Shown: one piece after another, positions 25,556-34,575 of the stretch
Layout of the letters: each line of letters starts with the position of its first letter
Position numbering within the stretch: the first letter of the stretch is position 1
DNA from: Streptomyces sp. HB132
GTDB lineage: Bacteria > Actinomycetota > Actinomycetes > Streptomycetales > Streptomycetaceae
Assembly: GCF_016909575.1 (NCBI RefSeq)
Contig: NZ_JAFBGA010000003.1
Coordinates: 62,001 to 126,000 of the forward strand
Direction of reading: 5' to 3'
Length of the DNA stretch: 64,000 bases
Notes under the pieces: model-generated
Database searches by the model: none
What the model was told of the DNA's origin: nothing
Seen by the model: the letters and a program-made list of their open reading frames with translations, nothing else
Made by a program: the position numbers and the translations under genes

Positions 25556-27072
25556 GCCCGGCGCCCGTCGACCCGGCGCGGCAGGTTCTGCGGGTTGTCC
25601 TCGCGGAGCTCAGCCGGCAGCAGTGCCTCGGGCGTCGACTGGTAGCTGACGGGGCGCAGCCAGCGCTCGATCGCGGTGGCGCCGACCGAGGTGGAGGTGG
25701 AGGTGGTGGCCGGGTAGGGGCCGCCGTGGTGCTGGGCGGGGGCGACGGCGACGCCGGTCGGCCAGCCGTTGACCAGGACGCGTCCGGCCACCGGGGTGAG
25801 TTCGGCCAGCACGCCGGCGGCGCTGCCGTCGGCCTCCTCCGTGGCGATGTGGAGGGTGGCGGTGAGGTTCCCGGGCAGGCGGGACAGCACGGCGGTGATC
25901 TCGTCCGCGGAGTCGTAGCGGGCCACGACGGTGACCGGGCCGAAGCACTCCTCCAGGAGCGCGTCGTGCGGTCCTTCCTGGGCCAGGCGCCGGGCCGGCA
26001 CGGTGAGGAACCCCGCGGAGACAGTGTGCTCACCGCCCGCGCCGGGGGTGACGGGGGCCTCGACGTCGGGGAGCGCGGCCCGTTCGGCCACTCCATGGAC
26101 GAAGGCGTCACGCATCCGGTGGTCGAGCATGACCCCGGCGCCCGTGCCGCTGACCGTCTCGGTCAGCGACTTCAGCAGCTGGTCGCCCGCCTCGCCGGAA
26201 GGGGCGAACACGAAGCCGGGCTTGGTGCAGAACTGTCCGGCGCCCATGGTCATCGAGCCGCCGAGTCCGGCGCCGATCTGCTCGGCGCGCTCGGCCGCGG
26301 CCGCCTCGGTGACGACGACGGGGTTGAGGGAGCCGAGCTCGCCGTGGAAGGGGATCGGCGTGGGCCGGGCCGCCGCGGCGTCGAACAGTGCGCGGCCCCC
26401 GCGGATCGAACCGGTGAAACCGGCGGCGGAGACGAGCGGGTGCTTCACCAGCTCGACACCCGCCTCGAAGCCGTGGACCACGGTCAGGACGTCCTCGGGC
26501 AGACCGTGCTGCGCCGCGGCCCTGCGCAGGAGCGAGGCGCAGATCTCGGAGGTCGCCGGGTGGTCGGGGTGCGCCTTGACGACGACCGGGCAGCCCGCGG
26601 CCAGGGCGCTCGCGGTGTCGCCGCCGGGGACGGAGAAGGCGAGCGGGAAGTTGCTGGCGGCGTAGACGGCCACGACACCGAGCGGGATCTTGTAGCGGCG
26701 CAGGTCGGGCCAGGGCGGGGTCCGGCTGCCGTCCTCGTGGTCGATGTGGATGTCGAGGTAGGCGCCCTCGTCGACGACCTCCGCGAAGGCACGCAGCTGG
26801 GCTGCGGTGCGGGCGAGTTCGCCGGTCAGCCGGGCCGGGCCGAGCGCGGTCTCCGCGTCGGCGGCCTCGATGACGTGTTCCTGGGCCTCGGCGAGCAGGT
26901 CGGCCGCGGTACGGAGGAACGCGGCGCGGACGGTGCGGTCGGCCAGCGCTCCGCGCACGGAGTTCGCCGCCCGGACCGCGCGGTCGACCTCCTCCGCTGT
27001 AGCCTCCACCGCAACCTGCTCACGCGGGTTCCCGGTTCGGGGGTCGACGCTCCAGACTGGTGCTGCTGCCAC
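25552..27072 (-). CDS. Alpha-ketoglutarate semialdehyde (2,5-dioxovalerate) dehydrogenase
   Basis: A 506-residue aldehyde dehydrogenase of the group that oxidises alpha-ketoglutarate semialdehyde to alpha-ketoglutarate, the last step of oxidative uronate and non-phosphorylative pentose pathways. It shows the catalytic Cys282 (GAGQFCTKPGFVF), general base Glu245 (FHGELGSLNPV), NAD(P) motif AAGCPVVVKAHPDHP and the typical ending QHHGGPYPATT. The GTG at 27072 is chosen because GGAAAGGAAAC precedes it and the protein then has the family length. The DUF1349 gene overlaps its stop. It is divergent from an IclR regulator, with two inverted repeats between them. KdgD and uronate dehydrogenase, which would feed it, lie 22 kb away. 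Confidence 0.88.
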   Translation of the reverse strand: MAAAPVWSVDPRTGNPREQVAVEATAEEVDRAVRAANSVRGALADRTVRAAFLRTAADLLAEAQEHVIEAADAETALGPARLTGELARTAAQLRAFAEVVDEGAYLDIHIDHEDGSRTPPWPDLRRYKIPLGVVAVYAASNFPLAFSVPGGDTASALAAGCPVVVKAHPDHPATSEICASLLRRAAAQHGLPEDVLTVVHGFEAGVELVKHPLVSAAGFTGSIRGGRALFDAAAARPTPIPFHGELGSLNPVVVTEAAAAERAEQIGAGLGGSMTMGAGQFCTKPGFVFAPSGEAGDQLLKSLTETVSGTGAGVMLDHRMRDAFVHGVAERAALPDVEAPVTPGAGGEHTVSAGFLTVPARRLAQEGPHDALLEECFGPVTVVARYDSADEITAVLSRLPGNLTATLHIATEEADGSAAGVLAELTPVAGRVLVNGWPTGVAVAPAQHHGGPYPATTSTSTSVGATAIERWLRPVSYQSTPEALLPAELREDNPQNLPRRVDGRRA

Positions 27073-27111
27073 CGTGTTTCCTTTCCGGTCCACTGCCACA
27101 CAGGAGAAGTT

Positions 27112-27127
27112 GTTCGGTATTCTGAAC
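27112..27127. promoter_or_regulatory. Putative IclR operator in the dehydrogenase/IclR divergent region
   Basis: GTTCGGTATTCTGAAC is an inverted repeat (GTTC/GAAC with an 8-nt centre; one base further each side gives TGTTC/GAACA). It lies between the divergent dehydrogenase and iclR genes. Similar 16-mers are found at 44253 and 50071 beside other uronate/pectin genes. Confidence 0.55.
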
Positions 27128-27159
27128 AGAGTTCCTGATCGTGAATACACGGGAACTCT
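27128..27159. promoter_or_regulatory. Second inverted repeat upstream of iclR
   Basis: AGAGTTCC (27128-27135) and GGAACTCT (27152-27159) are perfect 8-bp arms separated by 16 nt. The left arm abuts the GTTC-N8-GAAC site. Together they may form an extended binding region for a tetrameric IclR protein controlling both genes. Confidence 0.45.
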
Positions 27160-27227
27160 ATTTCCGGGCGCTCGGTGTTGGCAAGAAGTCGCAGGGTCGT
27201 ACAAGAAGGCTGGAAGGGGCATCAGGC

Positions 27228-27998
27228 ATGTCGGTTGGCGAGTCCGGTGGGGCGCAGGTCAAGTCCGCTGTACGGACGGTGGAACTCCTCGAATACTTCG
27301 CGGGGCGGCCCGGTATGCACTCGCTGGCCGCCGTGCAGGAAGCCGTCGGCTACCCCAAGTCCAGCCTCTACATGCTGCTGCGCACGCTGGTGGAGCTCGG
27401 CTGGGTGGAGACCGACGCCACGGGCACGCGGTACGGCATCGGTGTGCGCGCCCTGCTCGTCGGCACCTCGTACATCGACGGCGACGAGGTGGTCGCCGCC
27501 GCCCGGCCGACCCTGGACCGGCTTTCCGACGACACCACGGAGACCATCCACCTGGCCAGGCTGGACGGGACGAACATGGTCTACCTCGCCACCCGGCAGT
27601 CCCAGCACTACCTGCGCCCCTTCACCCGCGTCGGCCGCAGGCTGCCCGCGCACTCCACCTCGCTCGGCAAGGCGCTGCTGGCGACCCACAGCGACGAGCA
27701 GGTCCGCAAGATGCTGCCCGAGACGCTCCCGGCCCTGACGGAGCACACGCTCACCGACCGCGAGAAACTGATCGAGGAACTGCACGTCATCCGCGAGCAG
27801 GGGTACGCCGTGGACCGCGAGGAGAACACGCTGGGGCTGCGCTGCTTCGGCGTCGCGATCCCGTACCGCACTCCGGCGCGCGACGCGATCAGCTGCTCGG
27901 TCCCGGTCGCCCGGCTCACACCGGCGCACGAGCAGATGGTCAAGGACGCCCTGTTCGACGCCCGCGACCGGCTCACCCTTGCGACCCGCAGGCTCTGA
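27228..27998 (+). CDS. IclR-family transcriptional regulator
   Basis: 256 residues. The N-terminal winged helix covers VKSAVRTVELLEYFAGRPGM and KSSLYMLLRTLVELGWVE. The C-terminal effector domain carries LGKALLATHSDEQVRKML, REQGYAVDREENTLGLRCFG and YRTPARDAISCSVPVARLTP, all typical of IclR proteins such as KdgR. ATG 27228 has GAAGGGG about 9 nt upstream. Divergence from the semialdehyde dehydrogenase and shared motifs elsewhere suggest control of uronate or pectin genes with a sugar-acid intermediate as effector. That role is inferred. Confidence 0.88.
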   Translation: MSVGESGGAQVKSAVRTVELLEYFAGRPGMHSLAAVQEAVGYPKSSLYMLLRTLVELGWVETDATGTRYGIGVRALLVGTSYIDGDEVVAAARPTLDRLSDDTTETIHLARLDGTNMVYLATRQSQHYLRPFTRVGRRLPAHSTSLGKALLATHSDEQVRKMLPETLPALTEHTLTDREKLIEELHVIREQGYAVDREENTLGLRCFGVAIPYRTPARDAISCSVPVARLTPAHEQMVKDALFDARDRLTLATRRL

Positions 27999-28148
27999 GC
28001 ACCGGAGGTCCTCACCCTGGAGGCCGGGGCACGGCAGGGACACCTCTCGCACCGCCGCCCGCCCACCTTCGAAGAGCCCACCCTCGAATACGGTGAGAAG
28101 GAACACGGACGGGAACGCCCCCGGTGTCCCCGTTCGTCCTCCAGCGGG

Positions 28149-29600
28149 ATGAACAAGACGATCAGGCGCGCCTCGGTCTTCTGCCTGCTGACGGTCCTCG
28201 CCCTGCTGGTGCGGGTGACCTGGGTGCAGGCGTACGAGGGCAAGGCGCTCGCAGACGACGAACACAACCGGCGGAACACCATCGCGCAGTACGCGCAGCC
28301 GCTCGGGGACATCATCGTGGCCGGCTCCCCGGTCACCGGTTCGAAGGAGACGGACGACGACGACCTCCGCTACAAACGCACCTACCCCCGGGGCGAGCTG
28401 TACGCGGCGGTCACCGGCTACAGCTCGCAGGCCTACGGCGCAACCCAGCTCGAAGGCATCTACAGCGATGTCCTCGACGGCACCGACGACCGCCTGAAGA
28501 GCCCCACCGATCTTCTCACCGGCGAGCAGGCGGCCCCCGGCGACGTCCTGACGACCATCGACCCGGACGTGCAGAAGGCCGCCTTCCAGGCGCTCGGGGA
28601 CGACCAGGGTGCCGCGGTCGCCATGGATCCGGAGACCGGGCGGATCCTGGGGATGGTGTCCTCGCCCTCGTACGACCCGTCCGGCATCAGCGGGACGTCG
28701 GACGGCGACGCCTGGCAGAAGCTGCTCGACGACGGGAAGAAGCCACTGGTCAACCGGGCGCTGAGGCAGCCGCTGCCGCCCGGCTCGACGTTCAAGCTGG
28801 TGGTGGCCTCGGCCGCGCTGGAGAACGGCCTGTACGGATCGGTGGACGAACCCACGGACAGCCCGGATCCGTACACCCTGCCGAACACGAGCACGGTCCT
28901 GTCGAACGAGAACCCCTCGGCCCCCTGCGAGAACGCCACGCTGCGCACCGCGCTGCAGTACTCCTGCAACAACGTCTTCGCGAAGGTGGCGGCCGATCTC
29001 GGACAGGCCAGGCTGAAGGCGATGGCGGACGCCTTCGGCTTCGACACGGAGAAGCTCGACGTACCGGTGCGGGCCTCGGAGAGTGTGTATCCGACCGGTA
29101 TGGACGAGGCCCAGACCGCCCTGACCGGAATCGGCCAGTTCGAGGTGACCGCGACCCCGATGCAGATGGCCATGGTCTCGGCGGCCCTGGCCAACGGCGG
29201 CGAGCTCGCCTCACCGCACATGGTCGCGAAGGTGACCGACTCCGACGGCTCGACGCTCCAGCAGTACCCGGACGGAGACACCGAGCGGGTGGTGAAGGAG
29301 TCGACGGCCGAGCAGTTGCGCAGCGCGATGGTGACCGTCGTGGACAAGGGGACCGGCAGCAACGCGCGGATCGACGGCGCCGAGGTGGGCGGCAAGACGG
29401 GAACCGCGCAGAACGGCGTGGACAACAGCAACACCCCGTACGCCTGGTTCACCTCGTACGCGAAGGACGACTCGACGGGCAAGCAGGTCGCGGTCGCGGT
29501 GGTCGTCGAGGACTCCGGGGCGGCCCGCTCCGAGGTCAGCGGCAACGGCCTGGCCGCGCCGATCGCGCAGAAGATGATGAAGGCGGCCCTGGGACGCTGA
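28149..29600 (+). CDS. Class B penicillin-binding protein (transpeptidase)
   Basis: 483 residues: an N-terminal membrane anchor (ASVFCLLTVLALLVRVTWV), a short pedestal domain, and a transpeptidase domain with SxxK at Ser213 (PPGSTFKLVV), SxN at 272-274 (YSCNNVFAKV) and KTG at 416-418 (VGGKTGTAQ). It cross-links peptidoglycan outside the membrane. The compact size fits the FtsI-like/PbpA group of actinobacteria, often sporulation- or division-associated and present in several copies in Streptomyces. It stands alone between iclR and the sigma factor gene; no SEDS partner is next to it. Confidence 0.9.
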   Translation: MNKTIRRASVFCLLTVLALLVRVTWVQAYEGKALADDEHNRRNTIAQYAQPLGDIIVAGSPVTGSKETDDDDLRYKRTYPRGELYAAVTGYSSQAYGATQLEGIYSDVLDGTDDRLKSPTDLLTGEQAAPGDVLTTIDPDVQKAAFQALGDDQGAAVAMDPETGRILGMVSSPSYDPSGISGTSDGDAWQKLLDDGKKPLVNRALRQPLPPGSTFKLVVASAALENGLYGSVDEPTDSPDPYTLPNTSTVLSNENPSAPCENATLRTALQYSCNNVFAKVAADLGQARLKAMADAFGFDTEKLDVPVRASESVYPTGMDEAQTALTGIGQFEVTATPMQMAMVSAALANGGELASPHMVAKVTDSDGSTLQQYPDGDTERVVKESTAEQLRSAMVTVVDKGTGSNARIDGAEVGGKTGTAQNGVDNSNTPYAWFTSYAKDDSTGKQVAVAVVVEDSGAARSEVSGNGLAAPIAQKMMKAALGR

Positions 29601-29851
29601 CGGAGCGGGGGCAACCGCCCGTACGGCGCGCTGCGCGCCCGGTGGCTCGCCGAGGCCGGTTCCGCGCGAACGGAACGGTTGCTCCGGCACCAGGGGTTCA
29701 CGTTTTCGCCGCGTTACGCCTTACTGGGAAAGGCACACGCGTCGAAGCGCTTCCGGGGTGCGCGTTGGTACGCTCTCGCCCCGCGAACGGAGTTGGGAAC
29801 GTACACAACCCGTTCGAGCGCGCAGGGATCCCGTGCAGAGAAGAGGTACCC

Positions 29852-30424
29852 GTGGGCACAGTCGTGGATGATGCTGCTGCCGCCGAGTTCCGTGCGTTCT
29901 TCGAGGCGCACTATGCCGAACTCGCCCGGCTCGCCCATCTGCTGACGGGCGAGGCCGATGCGGCGGACGACCTGGCCGCCGACGCGCTCATGGCGCTCTG
30001 GCACCGCTGGGACCGTGTCAGGGGCGCCGACCACCCGGCGGCGTACGCGAGGGGCGTCGTAGCCAACCTCGCCCGTACGCGTATCCGCAGCGCGGTGCGT
30101 GAGCGCAGGAGGATCGCGCTGTTCTGGGCGCCCCGCGGGACCGGGGACGGCTACGCGGTGGACGGCCCCGACGTCTCGGCCGTGGTGGACGTCCAAGGCG
30201 CCCTGCGCCGGCTGCCGTTCCGCAAGCGCGCGTGTGTGGTGCTGCGCCACGCCTTCGACCTGTCCGAACGGGACACCGCTCTGGTCCTCGGGGTCTCGGT
30301 GGGTACGGTGAAGAGCCAGACCTCGCGCGGTGTGGCGGAACTGCAGCGGCTGCTCGGTCCCGAGACCCCGGCGGCCCAGGTACAGGTGGCGGCCGCCGGG
30401 CGGCCCACCGCGGAGAGGCAGTGA
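29852..30424 (+). CDS. ECF RNA polymerase sigma factor (SigE family)
   Basis: 190 residues. Region 2 is EFRAFFEAHYAELARLAHLL with the -10-binding helix DDLAADALMALWHRWDRV. Region 4 is ALRRLPFRKRACVVLRHAFD, then SERDTALVLGVSVGTVKSQT, a typical -35-binding HTH. The GTG at 29852 has GAAGAGG upstream. The next gene starts at its stop (TGATG, 1-nt overlap) and encodes a one-helix membrane protein with an extracellular domain, so the pair may be a sigma/anti-sigma couple. A pectate lyase gene follows and is a plausible target. Confidence 0.88.
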   Translation: MGTVVDDAAAAEFRAFFEAHYAELARLAHLLTGEADAADDLAADALMALWHRWDRVRGADHPAAYARGVVANLARTRIRSAVRERRRIALFWAPRGTGDGYAVDGPDVSAVVDVQGALRRLPFRKRACVVLRHAFDLSERDTALVLGVSVGTVKSQTSRGVAELQRLLGPETPAAQVQVAAAGRPTAERQ

Positions 30425-31134
30425 TGGACGAGGACCTGCGGGAGCGGCTGCGCACGGCTGCCGCTTCGCACCGCCCCGACCGGGAGCGGATGCTGGCCCG
30501 GATCGAGCGCGGCATGACCCGGGAACCGCCCGCCCGGGGCGCGCGCGCCCCCGGCACGCCGATGCCGTGGCTGCGGATCGCCGGGGCGACGGCGGCGGTG
30601 TGCGGGGTGCTCACGGCCGGCGCCTTCGCGGTCACGTCCACGGACCGGGTGGGGCCGAAGGACGGGCAGCGGGTGGCGGCGGGGCCCGCGTCGCCCGCCC
30701 CGGCGTCGCCGCCCCCGGGCCGCGGCGTCGCACTGCCCGCCGCCAAGGGTCCGCTGCGGTCGGACGGTTCGGTGAATCCGAACAGCAACGGCTACTGGGC
30801 GCAGAGCGAGGTGACGATCAGAACCACCCGGCCGCTGTCCGGGCTCACCGTCGAGCTCAGGGTCGCGCTGACCGGCGGGGTGAACTCCACCGGTTCCTGG
30901 CGTTCCCTGCCCGAGCGGGACTTCACGGCGTCCGCACGCGAGGAGGACGGTTTCCTGGTCTACCGCTGGAACCTGAAACCGGGACGGAGCGTGCCGGCCG
31001 GTACGCACACCTTCGCGGGGCAGTACAACCACGCGGAGGGCGACCGGGGCACGGAGCGGGACGACTACACGGCACATGGGCAGACCCCGGGCGAACAGAC
31101 CTCGGTGGGCGGCGGCTTCGCGAGGACGCGCTGA
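30424..31134 (+). CDS. Putative membrane anti-sigma-like protein with extracellular beta-sandwich domain
   Basis: 236 residues: a charged cytoplasmic N-terminus (about 1-48, helical, MDEDLRERLRTAAASHRPDR), one membrane helix (LRIAGATAAVCGVLTAGAFAV, about 50-70), a Pro/Ala linker, and an extracellular domain (about 110-225) with SNGYWAQSEVTIRTTRPLS, LTVELRVALTGGVNSTGSW and AGTHTFAGQYNHAEG. The last part resembles secreted carbohydrate-binding-like sandwich domains by pattern only. The start overlaps the sigma factor stop by 1 nt. By topology it could hold the sigma factor and sense an external polymer, as RsgI proteins do in Clostridium. No ZAS-type zinc motif (HxxxCxxC) is present. The function is inferred from position. 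Confidence 0.6.
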   Translation: MDEDLRERLRTAAASHRPDRERMLARIERGMTREPPARGARAPGTPMPWLRIAGATAAVCGVLTAGAFAVTSTDRVGPKDGQRVAAGPASPAPASPPPGRGVALPAAKGPLRSDGSVNPNSNGYWAQSEVTIRTTRPLSGLTVELRVALTGGVNSTGSWRSLPERDFTASAREEDGFLVYRWNLKPGRSVPAGTHTFAGQYNHAEGDRGTERDDYTAHGQTPGEQTSVGGGFARTR

Positions 31135-31302
31135 TCGCACGGCGGCGCGGCTCGCGGACGGCGGCGTGGCGGGGCGGCCCCGCCGGGGGCCGGATGGGTC
31201 CGCGGCGAAAAACAGGTGAGGAACACGGCAACCCTTTCCCGGGCGGTGGCGACCCAAGAGCGCGAAACACTCCCCCACCCCCTAAGGAACGGACCGAAGA
31301 AC

Positions 31303-32136
31303 ATGAGCGAACGAGCGCACACGCACCGGCGCAGGCCCGGCAGGCGCCGTATGGCTGCCGCCCTCACCGCGGCCCTGGGTCTCACCGGTGCCGCTCTGGC
31401 GACCAATGTGATGCTGCAGCCCGCGGGCGCGGCGACGGCCGCCGTACCCGCCTGGCCCAGTGCGACCGGCACCCAGGCCGTCTCGAAGACCATCGCGGTC
31501 TCGGGGACGTACGACGGTTCGCTGAAGCGCTTCCACGGAAGCGGCGACCTCGGCGGGGGCGGCCAGGACGAGGGCCAGGACCCGATCTTCAAGCTGGCCG
31601 ACGGAGCGACGCTCAAGAACGTCATCCTGGGCTCGCCGGCTGCCGACGGCGTGCACTGTTCCGGCAGCTGCACCATCCAGAACGTCTGGTGGGAGGATGT
31701 CGGCGAGGACGCCGCGTCCTTCAAGGGCACGTCGAGCGGCTCCGTCTACACGGTGTACGGCGGCGGCGCGAAGAAGGCCTCCGACAAGGTCTTCCAGTTC
31801 AACGGCGCGGGCAAGCTGGTCGTCACGAAGTTCCAGGTCGCGGACTTCGGCAAGCTCGTCCGCTCCTGCGGCAACTGCTCCAAGCAGTACAAGCGCGAGA
31901 TCATCGTGAACGACGTCGACATCACGGCGCCGGGCAAGTCCCTGGTCGGCATCAACACCAACTACGGGGACACCGCGGCGCTGCGTTCGGTGCGGATCCA
32001 CGGTGACAGCAGCAAGAAGATCAAGCCGTGCGTCCGCTACACCGGCAACAACACCGGTGCCGAGCCCAAGGAGACGGGCAGCGGCCCGGACGGCACGTAC
32101 TGCCGCTACACCGCGTCGGACCTCAGCTACGACTAG
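31303..32136 (+). CDS. Secreted pectate lyase (PL3)
   Basis: 277 residues with a basic N-terminus and signal peptide ending near AGAATA. The mature part is a short right-handed beta-helix of the PL3 type: GGGGQDEGQDPIFKLADGAT, LKNVILGSPAADGVHCSG, NVWWEDVGEDAASFKG and KLVRSCGNCSKQYKREI. PL3 enzymes cleave polygalacturonate by calcium-dependent beta-elimination. It has its own leader about 170 bp after the anti-sigma-like gene and a strong hairpin after the stop. Its position suggests that it is a target of the neighbouring ECF sigma factor. Confidence 0.9.
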   Translation: MSERAHTHRRRPGRRRMAAALTAALGLTGAALATNVMLQPAGAATAAVPAWPSATGTQAVSKTIAVSGTYDGSLKRFHGSGDLGGGGQDEGQDPIFKLADGATLKNVILGSPAADGVHCSGSCTIQNVWWEDVGEDAASFKGTSSGSVYTVYGGGAKKASDKVFQFNGAGKLVVTKFQVADFGKLVRSCGNCSKQYKREIIVNDVDITAPGKSLVGINTNYGDTAALRSVRIHGDSSKKIKPCVRYTGNNTGAEPKETGSGPDGTYCRYTASDLSYD

Positions 32137-32147
32137 GAGGTAGCGGT

Positions 32148-32183
32148 GCGGGGGCGCGGACACCGTGGTGTCCGCGCCCCCGC
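32148..32183. terminator. Bidirectional terminator after the PL3 pectate lyase
   Basis: A perfect 17-bp stem (32148-32164 with 32167-32183), effectively 16 bp with a 4-nt loop, lies 11 nt past the stop. It also faces the end of the long minus-strand pectin operon. Confidence 0.85.
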
Positions 32184-32301
32184 GTGATGTGTATCCGCGT
32201 TGCCGGCCGTGCTGTTGCGATGGCCGAGGAGCCCGCGGGGGGTGCGTGCCCCTCGCGTAGGACGTGGGAAGCGGCCGGCCGCCTCGGGGCCCTGTCGGAT
32301 C

Positions 32302-33381
32302 TCAGGCGAGCCAGGTGTCCAGCCAGCTGAACACCTCGTCCTGCATCACGGACGTGAAGGCATGGCCGACGTCCGGCCAGACGGTGGTGTCGAGCCGGTC
32401 GCCCGCTCCCTGCGACTCCCAGACCGCGCGCAGTTTCGCGTACGCCGCCGTCACACCGGCCGCGGTGAAGAGGTGGTCGCGGCCACCGGCGTGGAAGAGC
32501 GCGGGCTTGGGGGCGGCGAGTGACGCCAGGTCCGGGATGTCGAGCCGGCGGTGCAGCCCCGGGTGGAGCGTGAAGTACGCGGACTGGCCGCGCAAGGTGT
32601 TGTCGCCCGGCACCACCATCTGCTTGAGCCCGGTCATCCAGCAGACGGCAGCCGCGGCCCGGACCCCGTCGGACAGGGCGGAGAGCTGCCACGCCCGGTA
32701 GGCGCCCATGGAGAAACCCAGTGCGCCGACGCGCAGTTCGTCCACCTCGGGCAGAGAGGCGAGGAAGGCCGCGGCGCGGATGTCCTCGTGGGCGGCGAGA
32801 CCGGCGGGCGAGGTGCCGAGCTGGAGGAGGTTGGCGGCCAGGGCCTGCTGGTCCTCGTAGGCGAGCGGGCCGCGGTCACCCCAGCCGAGGGTGTCCACGG
32901 CGAGCACGGCGTAGCCGCGGGCGGCCAGTTCGTCCCCGATGAACCGGCCGTCGTAGTGCCGGTCCGCCCATGCGGTCGCGCGTGCGAGGCGGTCCGGATC
33001 CGACCGGGGCCGTACGGTCTTCTCCCGGCCGATCGTGAACTCGGCCCCGTGGTCGTGCAGGACCAGCACCGCGGGGAAGGGCCCCGCCCCGCGGGGCACC
33101 AGCAGCGAGCCGCGCGCCCGCCCGTAGCGGCTGAGGGCGAACTCCACGGTGCGCGCGGTGTACGGACCGGCGGGGGACTCGTCGACGGTCACCGGGTCGA
33201 ACGGCTCGGGGCCGGGCGTCACCGGCTGCATCAGCGACTCCCCGGCCACGGCGCGCGCCTCGGCGCGCCATGCCGGGAAGTCTCGGGTCGGGGACCTCTC
33301 CCAGGAGAGCGGGAAGGTGAGTTCGTCCCTGAGCCGCTCGTAGAAGGCGGGGAGTACCCGATGGGTGATGCCCAGGTTCAC
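32302..33381 (-). CDS. Alpha/beta hydrolase (acetyl-esterase/dienelactone hydrolase-like)
   Basis: 359 residues without a signal peptide. Alpha/beta-hydrolase elements are the oxyanion region AVLVLHDHGAEF, the nucleophile elbow ALGFSMGAYRA (Ser224), and the catalytic histidine in WPDVGHAFTSV near the C-terminus. It belongs to a group of cytoplasmic esterases close to acetyl-xylan esterases. Its start overlaps the pectinesterase stop by 4 nt and it is the last gene of the pectin run. It may remove acetyl or other esters from imported pectin fragments. The substrate is inferred only from context. Confidence 0.75.
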   Translation of the reverse strand: MNLGITHRVLPAFYERLRDELTFPLSWERSPTRDFPAWRAEARAVAGESLMQPVTPGPEPFDPVTVDESPAGPYTARTVEFALSRYGRARGSLLVPRGAGPFPAVLVLHDHGAEFTIGREKTVRPRSDPDRLARATAWADRHYDGRFIGDELAARGYAVLAVDTLGWGDRGPLAYEDQQALAANLLQLGTSPAGLAAHEDIRAAAFLASLPEVDELRVGALGFSMGAYRAWQLSALSDGVRAAAAVCWMTGLKQMVVPGDNTLRGQSAYFTLHPGLHRRLDIPDLASLAAPKPALFHAGGRDHLFTAAGVTAAYAKLRAVWESQGAGDRLDTTVWPDVGHAFTSVMQDEVFSWLDTWLA

Positions 33382-34481
33382 GCGTAGGGACGCCAGTCGC
33401 CCAGCCAGCCGGCCGGGGTGTGCGCGCGGGCCTCCGACGCGGACAGCTGCGGACGGTTGCCGGGGACGGTGACGCGCGCGCCGGGGCCGGTGTTGCGGTG
33501 TTCGGCGAAGCGCTGGTCCTGCCAGGGGAAACCCGCGGACATCGTGCCGTACGGAGCGACCGCGTCGATGCCCGCGCCGAGGTGGCTGTCGCGGACCGTC
33601 AGCATGGGACGAGCGGTGAGGTCCGAGGAGGGCACCCAGGGGCGGGCCAGCTTGTAGTACGCGTCGGGGGCGGTGCTGGTGACCCGGGAGCGCAGCACCA
33701 GGTAGCCGCGCGGGTTGGCTCCGGCGGTGCTGGGCGCGAAGACGAAGCCGTACGGGGCGGAGGCGAGGTCGGTGCGGGTCAGCGCGCGGAAGTGGCAGCG
33801 GTCGTAGACGGCGGTGGCGCGGCCGAAGACGAAGTCGACGTCTCCCTCGACGTAGCAGTCGCGGTAGTACTGGCGGGCGAAGGCGGTGAGGGCGGGGGAG
33901 TCGGCGTACAGGGTGTCCTGGTGGCCGAGGAAGCGGCAGCCGAAGAAGGCCGAGCGGTCGCCCTGCACCTTGATCGCGACGGCCTGGGTGCCGGTGTACT
34001 CCGGGTTGTCGGAGCGCAGCCAGTCGTTGGCGAAGGTCACGTCGCGGGCGGTGAAGCCCGCGGCCTGGACGGTGACGGTGGCCGATCCGCTGGTGCCGTG
34101 GGTGCCGGAGCCGTCGGGCCTGGGCGTACCGGCCGCGTTGTCGTGGACGACGACGGTGTCGCGGGGGTCGCCGCTCGCGCCGATCAGCGTGAGACCGGTC
34201 CGGTCCGCGGTGACGAGGACCGTGCCGCGGTAGGTGCCGGGCGCGAGCACCAGGGTGTGGCCTGTGCCGGACGCGGCCTCGACGGCGGACCGTACGTCGG
34301 TGTGGTCGCCCCTGCCGTGCGGGTCGACGTACAGCGTCCGGGCGTCGAGCCGCCGGGACGGTGAACCGTAACGGCCGAAGGGGCGGGAGTGGGCGGGCCG
34401 GGCGTGTGCGGCGGGTGCACCGAGGGCCAGGGCTGCGCCCGCCCCCGCGAACAGGGTCAGCGCACTGCGTCTGCTGGGCAT
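33378..34481 (-). CDS. Secreted pectinesterase (CE8)
   Basis: 367 residues with a Tat- or Sec-like signal (MPSRRSALTLFAGAGAALAL, ending AHARP). The beta-helix enzyme shows the CE8 residues in order: GTQAVAIKVQGDRSAF (Gln166), GHQDTLYAD (Asp189), YVEGDVDFVFGRAT (Asp216), and the Arg/Trp pair in ARPWVPSSD. It removes methyl esters from pectin so that pectate lyases can act. Together with the PL1, CE12 and hydrolase genes it forms a minus-strand pectin operon; the downstream esterase overlaps by 4 nt. Confidence 0.9.
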   Translation of the reverse strand: MPSRRSALTLFAGAGAALALGAPAAHARPAHSRPFGRYGSPSRRLDARTLYVDPHGRGDHTDVRSAVEAASGTGHTLVLAPGTYRGTVLVTADRTGLTLIGASGDPRDTVVVHDNAAGTPRPDGSGTHGTSGSATVTVQAAGFTARDVTFANDWLRSDNPEYTGTQAVAIKVQGDRSAFFGCRFLGHQDTLYADSPALTAFARQYYRDCYVEGDVDFVFGRATAVYDRCHFRALTRTDLASAPYGFVFAPSTAGANPRGYLVLRSRVTSTAPDAYYKLARPWVPSSDLTARPMLTVRDSHLGAGIDAVAPYGTMSAGFPWQDQRFAEHRNTGPGARVTVPGNRPQLSASEARAHTPAGWLGDWRPYA

Positions 34482-34575
34482 GGCGGTACTCCTTGCAAGG
34501 AGGGGCGGGCCGGAGCGGCGCCTTCCGGGGTGGTGGAAGGGTGCGGTGCCGCTCCGGCCGGTCTCGGGGTGGGGG

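Noticed and set aside
25552..27222. Longer start of the semialdehyde dehydrogenase at 27222
   Set aside because: It would run the gene through the promoter/operator region of iclR and add 50 residues unlike the family; GTG 27072 has a good ribosome site.
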